Notes: a model not told the origin generated them from the letters alone. A stretch of DNA of 64,000 bases from Lachnospiraceae bacterium MA2020 (GCA_000746015.1 JQKK01000008.1:1-64000), one strand, 5' to 3'. Numbered from the stretch's first letter, positions 18,085 to 28,293 are shown. Numbers and translations: made by a program.

Positions 18085-19017
18085 TCACTTTCCTAACGTC
18101 ATTCCCACTTCAAGTTTCTGTCCCAAAAGGAAATCATGTACGCTCATGCGTCTCTTTCCTTCGAGCTGAATATCAAATACCTCAAGACTGTCCTCTCCGC
18201 ACTGAATAAAGAAAGAATCATTTCCCACAAAAGCTACCGAGCCCGTTTCCACCTCAAAGCTCCGCATGGAAACTTTTGCCTTCCATATCTTAAGAAGCTT
18301 ACCCTCAAGATGTGTGTAAGCACTTGGCCATGGGTTAAGCGCTCTTATAAGCCTCTCGATCTCAGCAGCAGACTTACTAAAATCTATGTCGCCAAGATCT
18401 TTTTTGAGCATCTTTGCGTATGTGGACTTGCTGTGATCCTGAGGTGTACGCTCAGCTTTGCCATCTTCTATGAGCTTAACTGCCTCTACACAGAGATCTG
18501 CTCCTGTCTCAGCAAGCTTATCAAAAAGGCTTCCGCCTGTCTCCTCATCACCGATCAAAACCTCTCGGCTGATGATCATATCACCTGTATCAAGTCCTTC
18601 ATCCATCTGCATGATGGTAACACCGGTCTTTTCTTCGCCATCGATTATAGACCACTGAATAGGTGCTGCTCCTCTATACTTTGGCAAAAGTGAAGCATGC
18701 ACATTTATGCATCCATATTTGGGCATCTCAAGTATCTCTTTTGAAAGAATCTGACCAAAAGCTGCCACTACCATAAGATCGGGCTCATATTTTCTGAGCT
18801 CTGCTATCGCATCTTCTGTCTTGATCTTCTCAGGCTGGAAAACCTCAAGACCAAGCTCAAGCGCGCACTCCTTTACAGGAGGCATGGAAACACTCTTTCC
18901 CCTGCCTTTTACCCTGTCAGGCTGTGATACTACCAGTACAATTTCATGACCGGCTTTATGCAGTGCCTTCAATGTGCCTACTGCAAAATCCGGCGTGCCC
19001 ATAAAAATTATTCTCAA
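18085..19017 (-). CDS. fmt: Methionyl-tRNA formyltransferase
   Basis: A 310-residue enzyme that formylates initiator Met-tRNA with 10-formyl-tetrahydrofolate. The N-terminus MRIIFMGTPDFAV is the family start. The catalytic region contains CINVHASLLPKYRGAAPIQW and DEGLDTGDMI. The conserved N-terminus requires a TTG start at 19017, which overlaps the def stop (TTGA) and has GGAGGAAG just upstream. The later ATG at residue 6 would cut off a beta strand. Def, encoded upstream, removes the same formyl group after translation. Confidence 0.95.
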   Translation of the reverse strand: MRIIFMGTPDFAVGTLKALHKAGHEIVLVVSQPDRVKGRGKSVSMPPVKECALELGLEVFQPEKIKTEDAIAELRKYEPDLMVVAAFGQILSKEILEMPKYGCINVHASLLPKYRGAAPIQWSIIDGEEKTGVTIMQMDEGLDTGDMIISREVLIGDEETGGSLFDKLAETGADLCVEAVKLIEDGKAERTPQDHSKSTYAKMLKKDLGDIDFSKSAAEIERLIRALNPWPSAYTHLEGKLLKIWKAKVSMRSFEVETGSVAFVGNDSFFIQCGEDSLEVFDIQLEGKRRMSVHDFLLGQKLEVGMTLGK

Positions 19018-19490
19018 TCTTCTTCCTCCGTAGGAACATCAACAAGGTCTCCCTCTACCTTTTCCACATAGAGCTTACCATCAAGATGGTCACACTCATG
19101 GCAGATGCAGCGTGCCAAAAGCTCTGTTCCCTCAAGCTCTGCCAGCTGCATATTCTCATCAAGATAAACTACCTTTGCATAGTTTGGTCTTGTAACCTGT
19201 CCCATTTTGCCAGGAACTGAAAGACATCCTTCTGAGCCTGTCTGCTCTCCGGAAGTCTCAACGATCTTTGGATTGATGAGAACGTGAAGATCCTCACCTG
19301 TTGTATCCATTACAACTATCCTCTTGAGCACTCCAACCTGAACTGCCGCAAGACCTACTCCGTTTGATGCATACATTGTCTCTATCATATCATCAATAAG
19401 CTCACGAGTCCTTGGAGTCATTGCTGTAACTTCCTTACTCACCTTTGAAAGAATCTCGTCGCCCATTTCTCTAACCTGTCTTATTGCCAT
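19014..19490 (-). CDS. def: Peptide deformylase
   Basis: A 158-residue metalloenzyme that removes the formyl group from new proteins. All three motifs are present: GVGLAAVQ, EGCLSVP with the metal Cys, and CHECDHLDG with the HExxH metal His pair. A strong AGGAGG site precedes the ATG. It overlaps fmt by 4 bases; the gap to priA is 72 bases with no clear hairpin. Confidence 0.97.
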   Translation of the reverse strand: MAIRQVREMGDEILSKVSKEVTAMTPRTRELIDDMIETMYASNGVGLAAVQVGVLKRIVVMDTTGEDLHVLINPKIVETSGEQTGSEGCLSVPGKMGQVTRPNYAKVVYLDENMQLAELEGTELLARCICHECDHLDGKLYVEKVEGDLVDVPTEEED

Positions 19491-19562
19491 TATATCCTCC
19501 TAAAAACTAATACATCGTAAACGACAATTTTTAAATTAATCTGAACATTAATAATCTCATTT

Positions 19563-21782
19563 TTATGCATCAAAGTCAAATTGCACTGTACTTTTACCTA
19601 CATTATTGACCTGACGCCACTGTTCCATCTTATCTTTGATATCTACAAGCTTTTCGTAATCATCATCTTTTATGTAGATCACATACCTGTAGACATCCTT
19701 TATTTTTGAAATAGAATCCGGTGCAGGACCAATCGTTGACTTCGGCTTGTAATATTCTGCAAGCTTTGCCATATAAGTTGCCACTGTCTTGCCCTCTCGC
19801 GCATCCGCATCCTCAACAAGGATCTTCAACATATGCGAAATCGGCGGATATCCCCCCAGTCTCCTGTATCCTATTTCTTCCTCGTAAAATTTATTATAAT
19901 CTTGTGCCGCAGAAGTCGCAACTCCATAATGCTCAGGCGAATATGTCTGTATAACTACTTCACCCGGTCTGTCAGCCCTTCCCGCTCTGCCTGCCGCCTG
20001 AGTGAGAAGTGCAAATGTGCGCTCCGCACTTCTGTAATCATTTATATGAAGGGATAGATCAGCCGCAAGTATACCAACAAGCGTAACATTTGCAAAGTCA
20101 TGTCCCTTGACTATCATCTGTGTACCTATAAGTATATCTGCCTCTCCGTCAGCAAAGGTAGACAGTATCTTCTGATAATCGTCTTTTTTCTTTGTTGTAT
20201 CGGCATCCATCCTAAGTACTCTCGCATTTGGAAATGCTTTCCTGACAGCTTCTTCGATCTGCTCCGTACCGGCTTTCATCGTACCTATATATTTTGAACC
20301 GCACTTCGGACATATATGTGTGAATTTCTCCTCGTATCCGCAATAGTGACACACTAATGAACCGTTTCTATGCAGACTGAGTGAGACCTCGCAATGAGGG
20401 CACTTACACACATGCCCGCACTTTCGGCAGCTTACAAAACCCGCCATGCCGCGACGATTCAAAAACAGCATTATCTGCTCATGTTTCGAAAGCCTGTCCT
20501 CCATAAGTGAACGAAGCTTATCCGAAAAGATCGTAAGATTGCCTCGTCTGAGCTCTTCTCGCAGATCCACTACATGAACTGTAGGAAGCCCGTTGTTGCT
20601 TATACGTTCTTTTAGCTCATATAATCTGAACTCGCCGCGTTTTGCAGCAAAATACGAATCTATTGAAGGCGTCGCAGAACCCATAACTACAGTTGCTCCT
20701 GCCAGATTTGCCCTTTCGATAGCCGTCTCCCTGGCATGATACTTAGGCATGTTTTCAGCCTTATAGCTTGTTTCATGTTCTTCATCAATGATAATTAACC
20801 CAAGTCTTGCAAAAGGTGTAAAAAGCGCAGAACGGGGACCTATCATGATATCTATCTCGCCCTTTGCTGCCCTTTCAAACTGATCATATTTCTCGCCTGC
20901 GGAAAGCTTTGAGTGAAGATAGGAAACCCTGCTGCCAAATCTCTTTGAAAGACGCATGACTGTCTGAAAAGTAAGCGCGATTTCCGGTATCAGCATGATA
21001 GCCTGTCTGCCCTTTTTTATCACATGATCCATGAGCTCCATGTAAACTTCCGTCTTACCGGAGCCTGTGACGCCATGTATAAGGCATGGCTGTGTAAATC
21101 CCATGTCATAGTCTGCTATAAAGCTGTTGACGATCTTCTGCTGGGCCTCTGTGAGATTTTTTTTATTACCGTCCGCCTCGATGAGCATCTTTGGATTTCG
21201 ATATGCCACCTCACTGTCTACGGCAATGATATTTTTCTCTGCAAGCGGCTTAAGTGTCGCCATTGTAATATTAAGCCGGCTTGCAGCAAGTGAATAATCA
21301 ATTTCCGGACATTCAAGCAGCGCCTCTAAAAGTCGCGCGCGAGCTTTTTGATGTTTTTTATTACATTGATCAATTGTACTCAAAAGCTCATCTTTGCCAA
21401 CTGTCAGACGAATTGTTTTTTTCTCTTTTTGCTTGATCGTCGCTCTTACCGGCAGCACCACTTTCAGCGACTGTATAAGCGTGCCGCCGTAATGATGTTT
21501 CATCCATACAGCCAGCGCTACAAGCTGCGCCTCAGGCTCATGAGCATAATCTGGTATCACCTGCTCGATTATCGACTTGATGCGATACTCCTCTATAGCA
21601 GGTGTATCAGATACAGAAACCACATAGCCCTTTATGGTACGACCACCGTTTCCAAAGGGGATCAGCACACGCGCGCCCGGTGCGATACTCTCTCTAAGGT
21701 GATCGGGTATCCTGTACTGGAATGGTCGATCAAGCTTTTCATGCGATATTTCAATTATTACATCTGCATATAAATTTGCCAT
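19563..21782 (-). CDS. priA: Primosomal replication restart helicase PriA
   Basis: A 739-residue 3'-5' DNA helicase that reloads the replisome at stalled forks. It has an N-terminal DNA-binding domain (about 1-110), helicase motif I GVTGSGKTEVYM, a DEEH Walker B, and a zinc-binding insert with eight Cys (CRKCGHVCKCPHC, CHYCGYE, CPKCGS). The C-terminal helicase lobe includes GTQMIVKGHDF and TQAAGRAGRADR. The ATG follows the murE stop directly (TAA then ATG). Confidence 0.97.
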   Translation of the reverse strand: MANLYADVIIEISHEKLDRPFQYRIPDHLRESIAPGARVLIPFGNGGRTIKGYVVSVSDTPAIEEYRIKSIIEQVIPDYAHEPEAQLVALAVWMKHHYGGTLIQSLKVVLPVRATIKQKEKKTIRLTVGKDELLSTIDQCNKKHQKARARLLEALLECPEIDYSLAASRLNITMATLKPLAEKNIIAVDSEVAYRNPKMLIEADGNKKNLTEAQQKIVNSFIADYDMGFTQPCLIHGVTGSGKTEVYMELMDHVIKKGRQAIMLIPEIALTFQTVMRLSKRFGSRVSYLHSKLSAGEKYDQFERAAKGEIDIMIGPRSALFTPFARLGLIIIDEEHETSYKAENMPKYHARETAIERANLAGATVVMGSATPSIDSYFAAKRGEFRLYELKERISNNGLPTVHVVDLREELRRGNLTIFSDKLRSLMEDRLSKHEQIMLFLNRRGMAGFVSCRKCGHVCKCPHCEVSLSLHRNGSLVCHYCGYEEKFTHICPKCGSKYIGTMKAGTEQIEEAVRKAFPNARVLRMDADTTKKKDDYQKILSTFADGEADILIGTQMIVKGHDFANVTLVGILAADLSLHINDYRSAERTFALLTQAAGRAGRADRPGEVVIQTYSPEHYGVATSAAQDYNKFYEEEIGYRRLGGYPPISHMLKILVEDADAREGKTVATYMAKLAEYYKPKSTIGPAPDSISKIKDVYRYVIYIKDDDYEKLVDIKDKMEQWRQVNNVGKSTVQFDFDA

Positions 21783-23246
21783 TTATGCCTTTTCCGATAA
21801 AATTTCCGCTATAAGTACCCTTTCATCCATCGGATACTTAACACCCTTTATCTCCTGGTAATCCTCGTGACCTTTGCCTGCAAGGATGATAAGATCACCC
21901 TCTTTGCCATTGTTGATGGCATAGGCGATAGCCTCCTTACGGTCAGCGATCCTGATATACTCACCCGTAGTCTTTTTGATACCTGTCTCGATATCGTCCA
22001 TTATAGCCTCAGGCTCTTCAAATCTCGGATTGTCTGAAGTAATGATAGTGAAATCTGCAAGCTTTCCGGAAACTTCTCCCATTTCAAATCTTCTGAGCTT
22101 TGAACGGTTTCCGCCACATCCAAATACGCATACGAGGCGCTTAGGCTCATACTTTCTAAGTGAAGTCAAAAGGCTCTCAAGTGCCATTGCATTATGGGCG
22201 TAATCAATAACAAGTGAAAATTTATCTGACACTTTTACTGACTCAATACGTCCCTTTACATGCGCGTTCTTGAGTGCATCCTTTATAGCATCCTCGCCCG
22301 CACCAAATGCCTGACAGACTGATGCTGCGCAGAGTGCGTTGTAAACACTGAAAAGACCCGGTGTTCCCACTTCAACATCCATGTCCACATCTCCACTGAT
22401 ATGGAACTTAACCCCGAGCTCACCCGGAATATTTACGAGCTCCATGTTTGAAGCCTTTATATCAGAAGTGTCATTGAGTCCAAACTTACGAACCTCGCAT
22501 GTGTGGCCATCTAAAAGCGCATCAACATGCTCGTCATCACCATTAACTATACCGACTTTGCACTGCTTAAAAAGAAGTCCCTTGCAATGAAGATAATCCT
22601 CAAAGTCCTTATGCTCGTTTGGACCGATGTGATCAGGCTCGATATTTGTAAACACGCCATAATCAAATACAAATCCCTGTGTACGGTGCATCATCAAGGC
22701 CTGACTTGAAACTTCCATAACTACCGTATCGCAGCCCTCATCACGCATCTCGGCAAATGTCTCTTGAAGAATATATGACTCCGGAGTAGTATTTTTTGCA
22801 GGGATATGCTTATCACCGATGATAGTCTCGATCGTACCGATAAGACCTACCTTGTGTCCTGCCTTTTCAAGAATTGACTTGATAAGGAATGTTGTCGTGG
22901 TCTTTCCCTTTGTACCGGTAAGGCCTATGATCTTCATTGACTCAGCCGGATGTCCAAACCATGCTGCCGAGATAAATGCAAGGGCATAACGGGTATCTTT
23001 TACTTTAATTACAGTAACGTCGCCTTTTACCTCTACATCTTTTTCAACTACAAGGACACCAGCACCCTTTTCTGCAACTTCCTCTGCTGCACTGTGTCCG
23101 TCAAAATTTGCACCTACTATGCATACAAACAGACTGCCCTCAGCAGCTTTTCTTGAGTCATACACAACTGACTCTACATTTTTTTCTATATTTCCGCTTA
23201 CTACTTCGTAGTCAAGCCCTTCAAGCAATTCTTTTAATGGTTTCAT
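21783..23246 (-). CDS. murE: UDP-N-acetylmuramoyl-tripeptide synthetase, meso-diaminopimelate adding
   Basis: A 487-residue Mur ligase. The ATP-binding loop is GTKGKTTTTF, the carbamylated-Lys region and NTTPES substrate site are present, and the specificity motif is DNPR (in SDNPRFEEPE), which is typical of enzymes adding meso-diaminopimelate rather than lysine. It acts in the cytoplasm in peptidoglycan precursor synthesis. It is the first gene of the long cluster down to gpmI, with a GGAGG site before its ATG. Confidence 0.95.
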   Translation of the reverse strand: MKPLKELLEGLDYEVVSGNIEKNVESVVYDSRKAAEGSLFVCIVGANFDGHSAAEEVAEKGAGVLVVEKDVEVKGDVTVIKVKDTRYALAFISAAWFGHPAESMKIIGLTGTKGKTTTTFLIKSILEKAGHKVGLIGTIETIIGDKHIPAKNTTPESYILQETFAEMRDEGCDTVVMEVSSQALMMHRTQGFVFDYGVFTNIEPDHIGPNEHKDFEDYLHCKGLLFKQCKVGIVNGDDEHVDALLDGHTCEVRKFGLNDTSDIKASNMELVNIPGELGVKFHISGDVDMDVEVGTPGLFSVYNALCAASVCQAFGAGEDAIKDALKNAHVKGRIESVKVSDKFSLVIDYAHNAMALESLLTSLRKYEPKRLVCVFGCGGNRSKLRRFEMGEVSGKLADFTIITSDNPRFEEPEAIMDDIETGIKKTTGEYIRIADRKEAIAYAINNGKEGDLIILAGKGHEDYQEIKGVKYPMDERVLIAEILSEKA

Positions 23247-23284
23247 AAGTCCTCCATTTATACGATTTCACAAAAGTACCCTTT

Positions 23285-23290
23285 AGTATA
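23285..23290 (-). promoter_or_regulatory. Candidate extended -10 element for murE
   Basis: On minus, TGTTATACT gives an extended -10 about 40 bases before the murE ATG. No good -35 is seen at the normal distance. The 251-base divergent gap 23247-23497 otherwise holds only the cstA promoter and AT-rich sequence. Confidence 0.4.
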
Positions 23291-23416
23291 ACACATAATT
23301 GATTAATTTCCTATTATAAACATGTGCAGATTTCTGCTCCTATTACCCGATTATATTGCATCAACCATTATAGTGATTATGCACAAAAAAAAAGTTAAAT
23401 ACCGTCATTTTTAAGA

Positions 23417-23445
23417 TTGATTTAACAATTTTTTCATTTTATATT
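23417..23445 (+). promoter_or_regulatory. Candidate cstA promoter
   Basis: TTGATT (23417-23422), a 17-base spacer and TATATT (23440-23445) stand about 52 bases before the cstA start, in an AT-rich stretch. Confidence 0.5.
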
Positions 23446-23497
23446 TATAAATAGAAAAGCTTGTATCATCAAATAAACAAATTCGGAGGTGAAGGGT

Positions 23498-24949
23498 ATG
23501 ATTAGCTTTTTTATTTGTCTTCTGTTACTTATAGGCGGATACTTTACTTATGGTAAATTCGTTGAAAAGACCTTGGGTCCCGATGACAGGACGACGCCTG
23601 CCGTTAAAATCAATGACGGCGTAGATTACGTTGTCATGCCTGGCTGGAAGATCTTCCTCATCCAGCTTCTGAACATCGCAGGACTTGGTCCTATCTTCGG
23701 AGCGCTTACCGGTGCAGAGTGGGGACCTGTAGTATTTCTTTGGATAACCTTAGGAACTATCTTTGCAGGTGGTGTACACGATTACTTCTCAGGTATGCTC
23801 AGCGAGAGAAATAATGGTGCGTCTATTTCTGAGGTAACCGGCAAATATCTCGGCAACAACATGAAGAATGTAATGAGAGTTTTCTCAGTTGTTCTTCTTG
23901 TTATGGTAGGTACAGTATTTGCAGTAGGCCCTGCAGGTCTTATCTGCAATCTTATCTCAGGTGCCGGCGGCAGCGGTCTATTTACTAATGTAAAGTTCTG
24001 GCTCGCTATTGTATTTATTTACTACATCATAGCTACCTTCCTTCCTATTGATAAGGTTATCGGAAAGATATACCCTGTATTTGGCATCTGCCTTATCATC
24101 ATGGCCGTAGGTGTTGCCTTCGGAACAATGACAGGCGGATATCAGATGCCTGAGCTTTGGAATAACTTCAGCAACAATCATCCAACAAAGCTTCCTATCT
24201 GGTCATTCATGTTCATCACAGTTGCATGCGGCGCCATTTCCGGTTTCCATTCAACTCAGTCACCAATGATGGCAAGATGTATCAAGAGTGAAAGACAGGG
24301 CAGACGCGTATTCTACGGCGCAATGGTAGCCGAAGGTATCATCGCTCTTATCTGGGCAGCAGCCGGATGCGCAATCTATGGCTCTGACGCTCTCCTCGCA
24401 GCAAACGGCGGAAACTCTACAACAGTTTACGACATCTGCACAAAGACAATGGGCGGCGTAGGTGTTATCCTTGCAATGCTTGGCGTTATCGCATGTCCTA
24501 TAACATCCGGTGATACAGCATTCCGTTCTGCAAGACTTACACTTGCTGACTGGTTTAAGATCGATCAGAACAACCTTAAGAACAGACTTCTTCTTACAAT
24601 ACCTGTACTTGGCGCAGGCGTGATCATTTCACAGCTCGATTACAGTATGGTATGGAGATACTTCAGCTGGACAAACCAGACTCTCGCTATGATAGTTCTT
24701 TGGGCAGCAGCAATGGATCTCTATCAGGAAGGCAAGAATTACTGGGTAGCAGCAGTTCCTGCAACATTCATGAGCGCTGTTTCAATGACATATTTCTTCT
24801 GCGCACCTGAGTGCCTTGGAGCATTTGGTCTCACAACAACAGTTGCTTATCCTGTAGGTATAATACTTGCAGCATTGTTCCTCGGTCTGTTTATCAGAGC
24901 TACAAAAAAGCACAGCCAGAATAATGTAAGAATGCATAAAACAGCATAA
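23498..24949 (+). CDS. cstA: CstA-family carbon starvation/peptide or pyruvate transporter
   Basis: About 483 residues from the ATG at 23498. An in-frame GTG at 23489 falls in the binding site GGAGGTGAAGG and is not preferred. The protein is almost all membrane helices (more than ten). It has family signatures near the N-terminus (AGLGPIFGALTGAEWGP, split here as GLGPIFGAL and AEWGP) and GAISGFHSTQSP in the middle. CstA-like proteins take up peptides or pyruvate when carbon is limiting. At this length it is the short Firmicutes form, lacking the C-terminal extension of the E. coli protein. It stands alone with its own promoter and terminator. Confidence 0.92.
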   Translation: MISFFICLLLLIGGYFTYGKFVEKTLGPDDRTTPAVKINDGVDYVVMPGWKIFLIQLLNIAGLGPIFGALTGAEWGPVVFLWITLGTIFAGGVHDYFSGMLSERNNGASISEVTGKYLGNNMKNVMRVFSVVLLVMVGTVFAVGPAGLICNLISGAGGSGLFTNVKFWLAIVFIYYIIATFLPIDKVIGKIYPVFGICLIIMAVGVAFGTMTGGYQMPELWNNFSNNHPTKLPIWSFMFITVACGAISGFHSTQSPMMARCIKSERQGRRVFYGAMVAEGIIALIWAAAGCAIYGSDALLAANGGNSTTVYDICTKTMGGVGVILAMLGVIACPITSGDTAFRSARLTLADWFKIDQNNLKNRLLLTIPVLGAGVIISQLDYSMVWRYFSWTNQTLAMIVLWAAAMDLYQEGKNYWVAAVPATFMSAVSMTYFFCAPECLGAFGLTTTVAYPVGIILAALFLGLFIRATKKHSQNNVRMHKTA

Positions 24950-24974
24950 ATTCATAACTAAATAGTTCTAAATC

Positions 24975-25015
24975 AAAGGCATCCGGCTTTTATAACAAAG
25001 TCGGGTGCCTTTTTC
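24975..25015 (+). terminator. Terminator of cstA
   Basis: GGCATCCGGCTTT pairs with AAAGTCGGGTGCC (13 bp with two G-T pairs), followed by five T residues, 26 bases after the cstA stop. Confidence 0.9.
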
Positions 25016-25028
25016 TGCCTGTATAGTG

Positions 25029-25034
25029 TATAAT
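25029..25034 (+). promoter_or_regulatory. Candidate -10 element for feoAB
   Basis: TATAAT lies 34 bases before the feoAB ATG, just after the cstA terminator. The -35 region falls on the terminator hairpin and is poor, so an activator or other element may be needed. No Fur box was recognised with confidence. Confidence 0.45.
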
Positions 25035-25067
25035 GACTTTGTATATCAACTTTAATGGAGAAACACT

Positions 25068-27404
25068 ATGACTTTAAGAGATATTGAAATCGGACAGACC
25101 GCCCTGATCACAAAGGTCGGCGGTGAGGGTGCATTGCGCCAGCATTTTCTTGATATGGGCATGATACCCGGCGCCGAGGTTACTATTGTTAAATACGCTC
25201 CAATGGGCGATCCCGTTGAGCTTATGATACATGGCTACGAGCTTACTCTGAGGCTCGATGATGCAGCAAAAATAGAAGTGATCCACGCCTCTGATCACGA
25301 AAAACTCCCAAATGTGAAGCCTCTTTCCAAGAAAACCTCACATCCGGGACTTGGTGAGGGCGGTAAATATCACAAAAAGGGCAGCGGCGATCCACTTCCT
25401 GCCGATACTACTCTCACATTTGCGCTGGTAGGAAATCAGAACTGTGGAAAAACCACGCTTTTCAATCAGCTTACAGGCTCCAATCAGCACGTAGGAAATT
25501 TCCCGGGTGTTACAGTTGACCGTAAGGATGGCGTGATAAAAGGAAATCCACATTCACTTGTGACTGACCTTCCGGGCATTTACTCAATGTCACCTTACAG
25601 CAGCGAAGAAATTGTTTCACGTAACTTCGTACTGAATGAAAAACCAAAGGCTATCATTAATATTGTAGATGCGACTAATATTGAGAGAAATCTCTATCTG
25701 ACGATGCAGCTCATTGAAATGAACATCCCAATGGTAGTTGCACTCAATATGATGGATGAGATCTCATCAAACGGTGGCACTATCGATATCAATGAAATGG
25801 AGTCTTTACTTGGTGTTCCTGTTGTCCCTATATCTGCCGCCAAGAATAAAGGTATTGATGAGCTTATTGCCCACGCTATCCATGTTGCGCACTATCAGGA
25901 ACGCCCTCTCAGACAGGACTTTTGCGGAGAAAATGATCACGGCGGAGCAGTTCACAGATGCATCCACAGTATCTGCCATCTGATAGAGGACCATGCTGCA
26001 AAATCAGCTTTACCGCTGAGATTTGCCGCAAGCAAAGTAATTGAGGGAGACTCTCTCATAATGCAGCAGCTTAATCTTGATTACAACGAGATTGAGACTA
26101 TCGAGCACATCGTTGGTCAGATGGAAAAAGAGCGCGAGCTCGATCGGAGTGCATCTATAGCAGATATGCGTTTTTCTTTCATATATAAGGTATGCGACTC
26201 ATGCGTAAAGAAACCTGCGCAGAGTAAAGAGAGCCTCAGAAGTGAAAAAATAGACCGTGTACTTACAGGAAAATTTACTGCCATACCACTATTCGTTCTT
26301 ATAATGGCCCTGGTATTCTACCTCACTTTTGAAGTAATAGGCGGAACTATGCAGGGCTGGCTTGAAAATCTGGTTGGATACGCTACAACGCAGGTAGATC
26401 GCATACTGACCATTGGCGGAGTTAATGAAGTCCTCCACGGGCTCATAATTGATGGAATTTTTGCAGGAGTTGGAAGTGTACTCAGTTTCCTTCCGGTAAT
26501 CGTCACTCTGTTTTTCTTTCTCTCACTCCTCGAGGACAGTGGATATATCGCACGAGTTGCTTTCTTTATGGATAAGCTCTTAAGAAAGATAGGTCTTTCA
26601 GGCCGAAGCATAGTGCCGCTGCTCATAGGCTTTGGATGTACCGTTCCGGCAGTAATGTCTACACGTACTCTTCCAAGTGAGAGAGACCGCAAAATGACAA
26701 TACTTTTGACACCTTTCATGAGTTGTACCGCAAAGCTGCCTATATATGCGTTTTTCGTTGACGTATTTTTCCCTGAGCACAAAGCCCTTATCATGGTAGC
26801 TTTGTATTTCACAGGAATACTTATCGGAATACTGATAGCATTTATATATCGCAGGACCTTGTTTAAGGGCGAGGCTGTACCTTTTGTAATGGAGCTTCCA
26901 AATTATCGTATGCCCGGTTTTAAAAATGTACGTCAGCTCCTTTGGGAGAAAGCAAAGGATTTCCTTGAAAGAGCATTCACTATCATACTTATTGCTACTA
27001 TTGTCATTTGGCTTCTGCAGAGCTTTGACCCAAGATTTAATCTTGTGGCAGACCAGCAGCAAAGTATACTTGCGATAATCGCAGGCGCATTTGCACCTTT
27101 CCTTAAGCCTATCGGTCTTGGGGACTGGAGAATCTGCACTTCTCTTGTGAGCGGTTTCATGGCAAAAGAAAGTGTTGTATCTACTCTTGAGATTTTATAC
27201 GGGCAGAACGTTTCATCAATGCTTACGCATGCCGCTGCCGCATCACTGCTTGTATTTTCACTCCTCTACACACCTTGTGTAGCTGCTATAGCCTCCGTTG
27301 ACAGAGAGCTCGGCAGGAAATTGGCAGTTGCTGTAGTTCTTTGGCAGTGTTTCATTGCATGGTGCGCTTCATTTGTTGTATATCACATAGCCATGATGTT
27401 TTAA
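25068..27404 (+). CDS. feoB: Ferrous iron transporter, FeoA-FeoB fusion
   Basis: A 778-residue protein that takes up Fe(II) across the cell membrane. Residues 1-74 are a complete FeoA-like SH3 domain (LRDIEIGQTALI, LDMGMIPGAEV). A linker follows at 75-115, then the FeoB G domain with P-loop GNQNCGKTT (122-130), NFPGVTVDR and DLPGIYSM, a helical domain, and a membrane part with the two Gate motifs around IGFGCTVPAVMSTRTL and FMSCTAKLP. In many bacteria FeoA is a separate small protein; here it is fused at the N-terminus. No FeoC is seen downstream. It ends at a shared bidirectional terminator. Confidence 0.96.
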   Translation: MTLRDIEIGQTALITKVGGEGALRQHFLDMGMIPGAEVTIVKYAPMGDPVELMIHGYELTLRLDDAAKIEVIHASDHEKLPNVKPLSKKTSHPGLGEGGKYHKKGSGDPLPADTTLTFALVGNQNCGKTTLFNQLTGSNQHVGNFPGVTVDRKDGVIKGNPHSLVTDLPGIYSMSPYSSEEIVSRNFVLNEKPKAIINIVDATNIERNLYLTMQLIEMNIPMVVALNMMDEISSNGGTIDINEMESLLGVPVVPISAAKNKGIDELIAHAIHVAHYQERPLRQDFCGENDHGGAVHRCIHSICHLIEDHAAKSALPLRFAASKVIEGDSLIMQQLNLDYNEIETIEHIVGQMEKERELDRSASIADMRFSFIYKVCDSCVKKPAQSKESLRSEKIDRVLTGKFTAIPLFVLIMALVFYLTFEVIGGTMQGWLENLVGYATTQVDRILTIGGVNEVLHGLIIDGIFAGVGSVLSFLPVIVTLFFFLSLLEDSGYIARVAFFMDKLLRKIGLSGRSIVPLLIGFGCTVPAVMSTRTLPSERDRKMTILLTPFMSCTAKLPIYAFFVDVFFPEHKALIMVALYFTGILIGILIAFIYRRTLFKGEAVPFVMELPNYRMPGFKNVRQLLWEKAKDFLERAFTIILIATIVIWLLQSFDPRFNLVADQQQSILAIIAGAFAPFLKPIGLGDWRICTSLVSGFMAKESVVSTLEILYGQNVSSMLTHAAAASLLVFSLLYTPCVAAIASVDRELGRKLAVAVVLWQCFIAWCASFVVYHIAMMF

Positions 27405-27412
27405 TTCAAATT

Positions 27413-27456
27413 AAAAAGGATTACCGATTCAAAATGTCAGATCGGTAATCCTTTTT
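27413..27456. terminator. Bidirectional terminator between feoAB and the convergent methyltransferase gene
   Basis: AAAAAGGATTACCGAT and ATCGGTAATCCTTTTT form a perfect 16-bp inverted repeat with a 12-base loop, giving a T run on each strand. It lies between two convergent genes, 8 bases after one stop and 1 base before the other. Confidence 0.95.
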
Positions 27457-27457
27457 C

Positions 27458-28255
27458 TTACTTAAATGCTTCCCAAAATGCTACTGCACTTGCTGCCGCA
27501 ACATTGAGTGAATCAACTCCGGCTTTCATTGGAATTTTAATCACACTGTCACATTCTTCTAATATCTCTTTTGATATTCCATGATCCTCATTTCCCATAA
27601 CTACAGCCTTTCGCTCATAGGCATTTATGGGAACCGAGCCCAAATCTATAGAATCATCCGAAAGAGCAAGTGCCATCGTATGAAAACCATTTTCCTTTAA
27701 TTTTGCTATAACATCATAGCCTGCATATGTCCAGTCAACCTGAAAAACCGTACCCATGCTTACTCTAGCAGCACGCCTGTAAAGTGGATCAGCGCAACCT
27801 GCTGTAAGGAGCACACAGTCTGCACCGAGAGCTGCTGCCGAGCGAAATATAGCGCCAATATTGGTAGGATTTTCCACATCATCAAGTACTACGATATTGC
27901 GGCACCTCTTCAAAACGTCATCGACGCTCTCTAAAGCTTTTCTCTTCATTGCCGCAAGTACGCCGCCGGTCAATGCATAACCTGTCAGATTCTTCATAAC
28001 TTCTGCCGGAGCAGTATATACAGGAACATTGCTATCATCACCAATGAGCCTGCCCACAGCATCTAATCTTTCCTCATCAACAAAAAATACTTCAGCCTCA
28101 TACCCTGCATCCAATGCACGCGCAATAACCTTTTCACTTTCACAGATAAAAAGCCCCAAATCCGGCTCGTAAATCTTTTTGACCTGCTTTTCGTTGAGGG
28201 CTGTAAAAATCTGAACTTTAGCATCGTTTATTTTGTCTACCTTGATTGTGTTCAT
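27458..28255 (-). CDS. SpoU/TrmH-family RNA 2'-O-methyltransferase
   Basis: A 265-residue knotted methyltransferase. Residues 1-100 resemble the SpoU substrate-binding domain. The catalytic part has motif 1 NPTNIGAIFRSAAALGAD (Asn and Arg), motif 2 VMGNEDHGIS, and motif 3 IPMKAGVDSLNVAAASAV, which form the trefoil knot that binds SAM. It methylates ribose in an rRNA or tRNA; the exact target is not readable. It is the last core gene before the AT-rich accessory patch. Confidence 0.92.
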   Translation of the reverse strand: MNTIKVDKINDAKVQIFTALNEKQVKKIYEPDLGLFICESEKVIARALDAGYEAEVFFVDEERLDAVGRLIGDDSNVPVYTAPAEVMKNLTGYALTGGVLAAMKRKALESVDDVLKRCRNIVVLDDVENPTNIGAIFRSAAALGADCVLLTAGCADPLYRRAARVSMGTVFQVDWTYAGYDVIAKLKENGFHTMALALSDDSIDLGSVPINAYERKAVVMGNEDHGISKEILEECDSVIKIPMKAGVDSLNVAAASAVAFWEAFK

Positions 28256-28293
28256 TGTTTAATTCCTTTGTAACTCTTCCAATTAGGTTATTA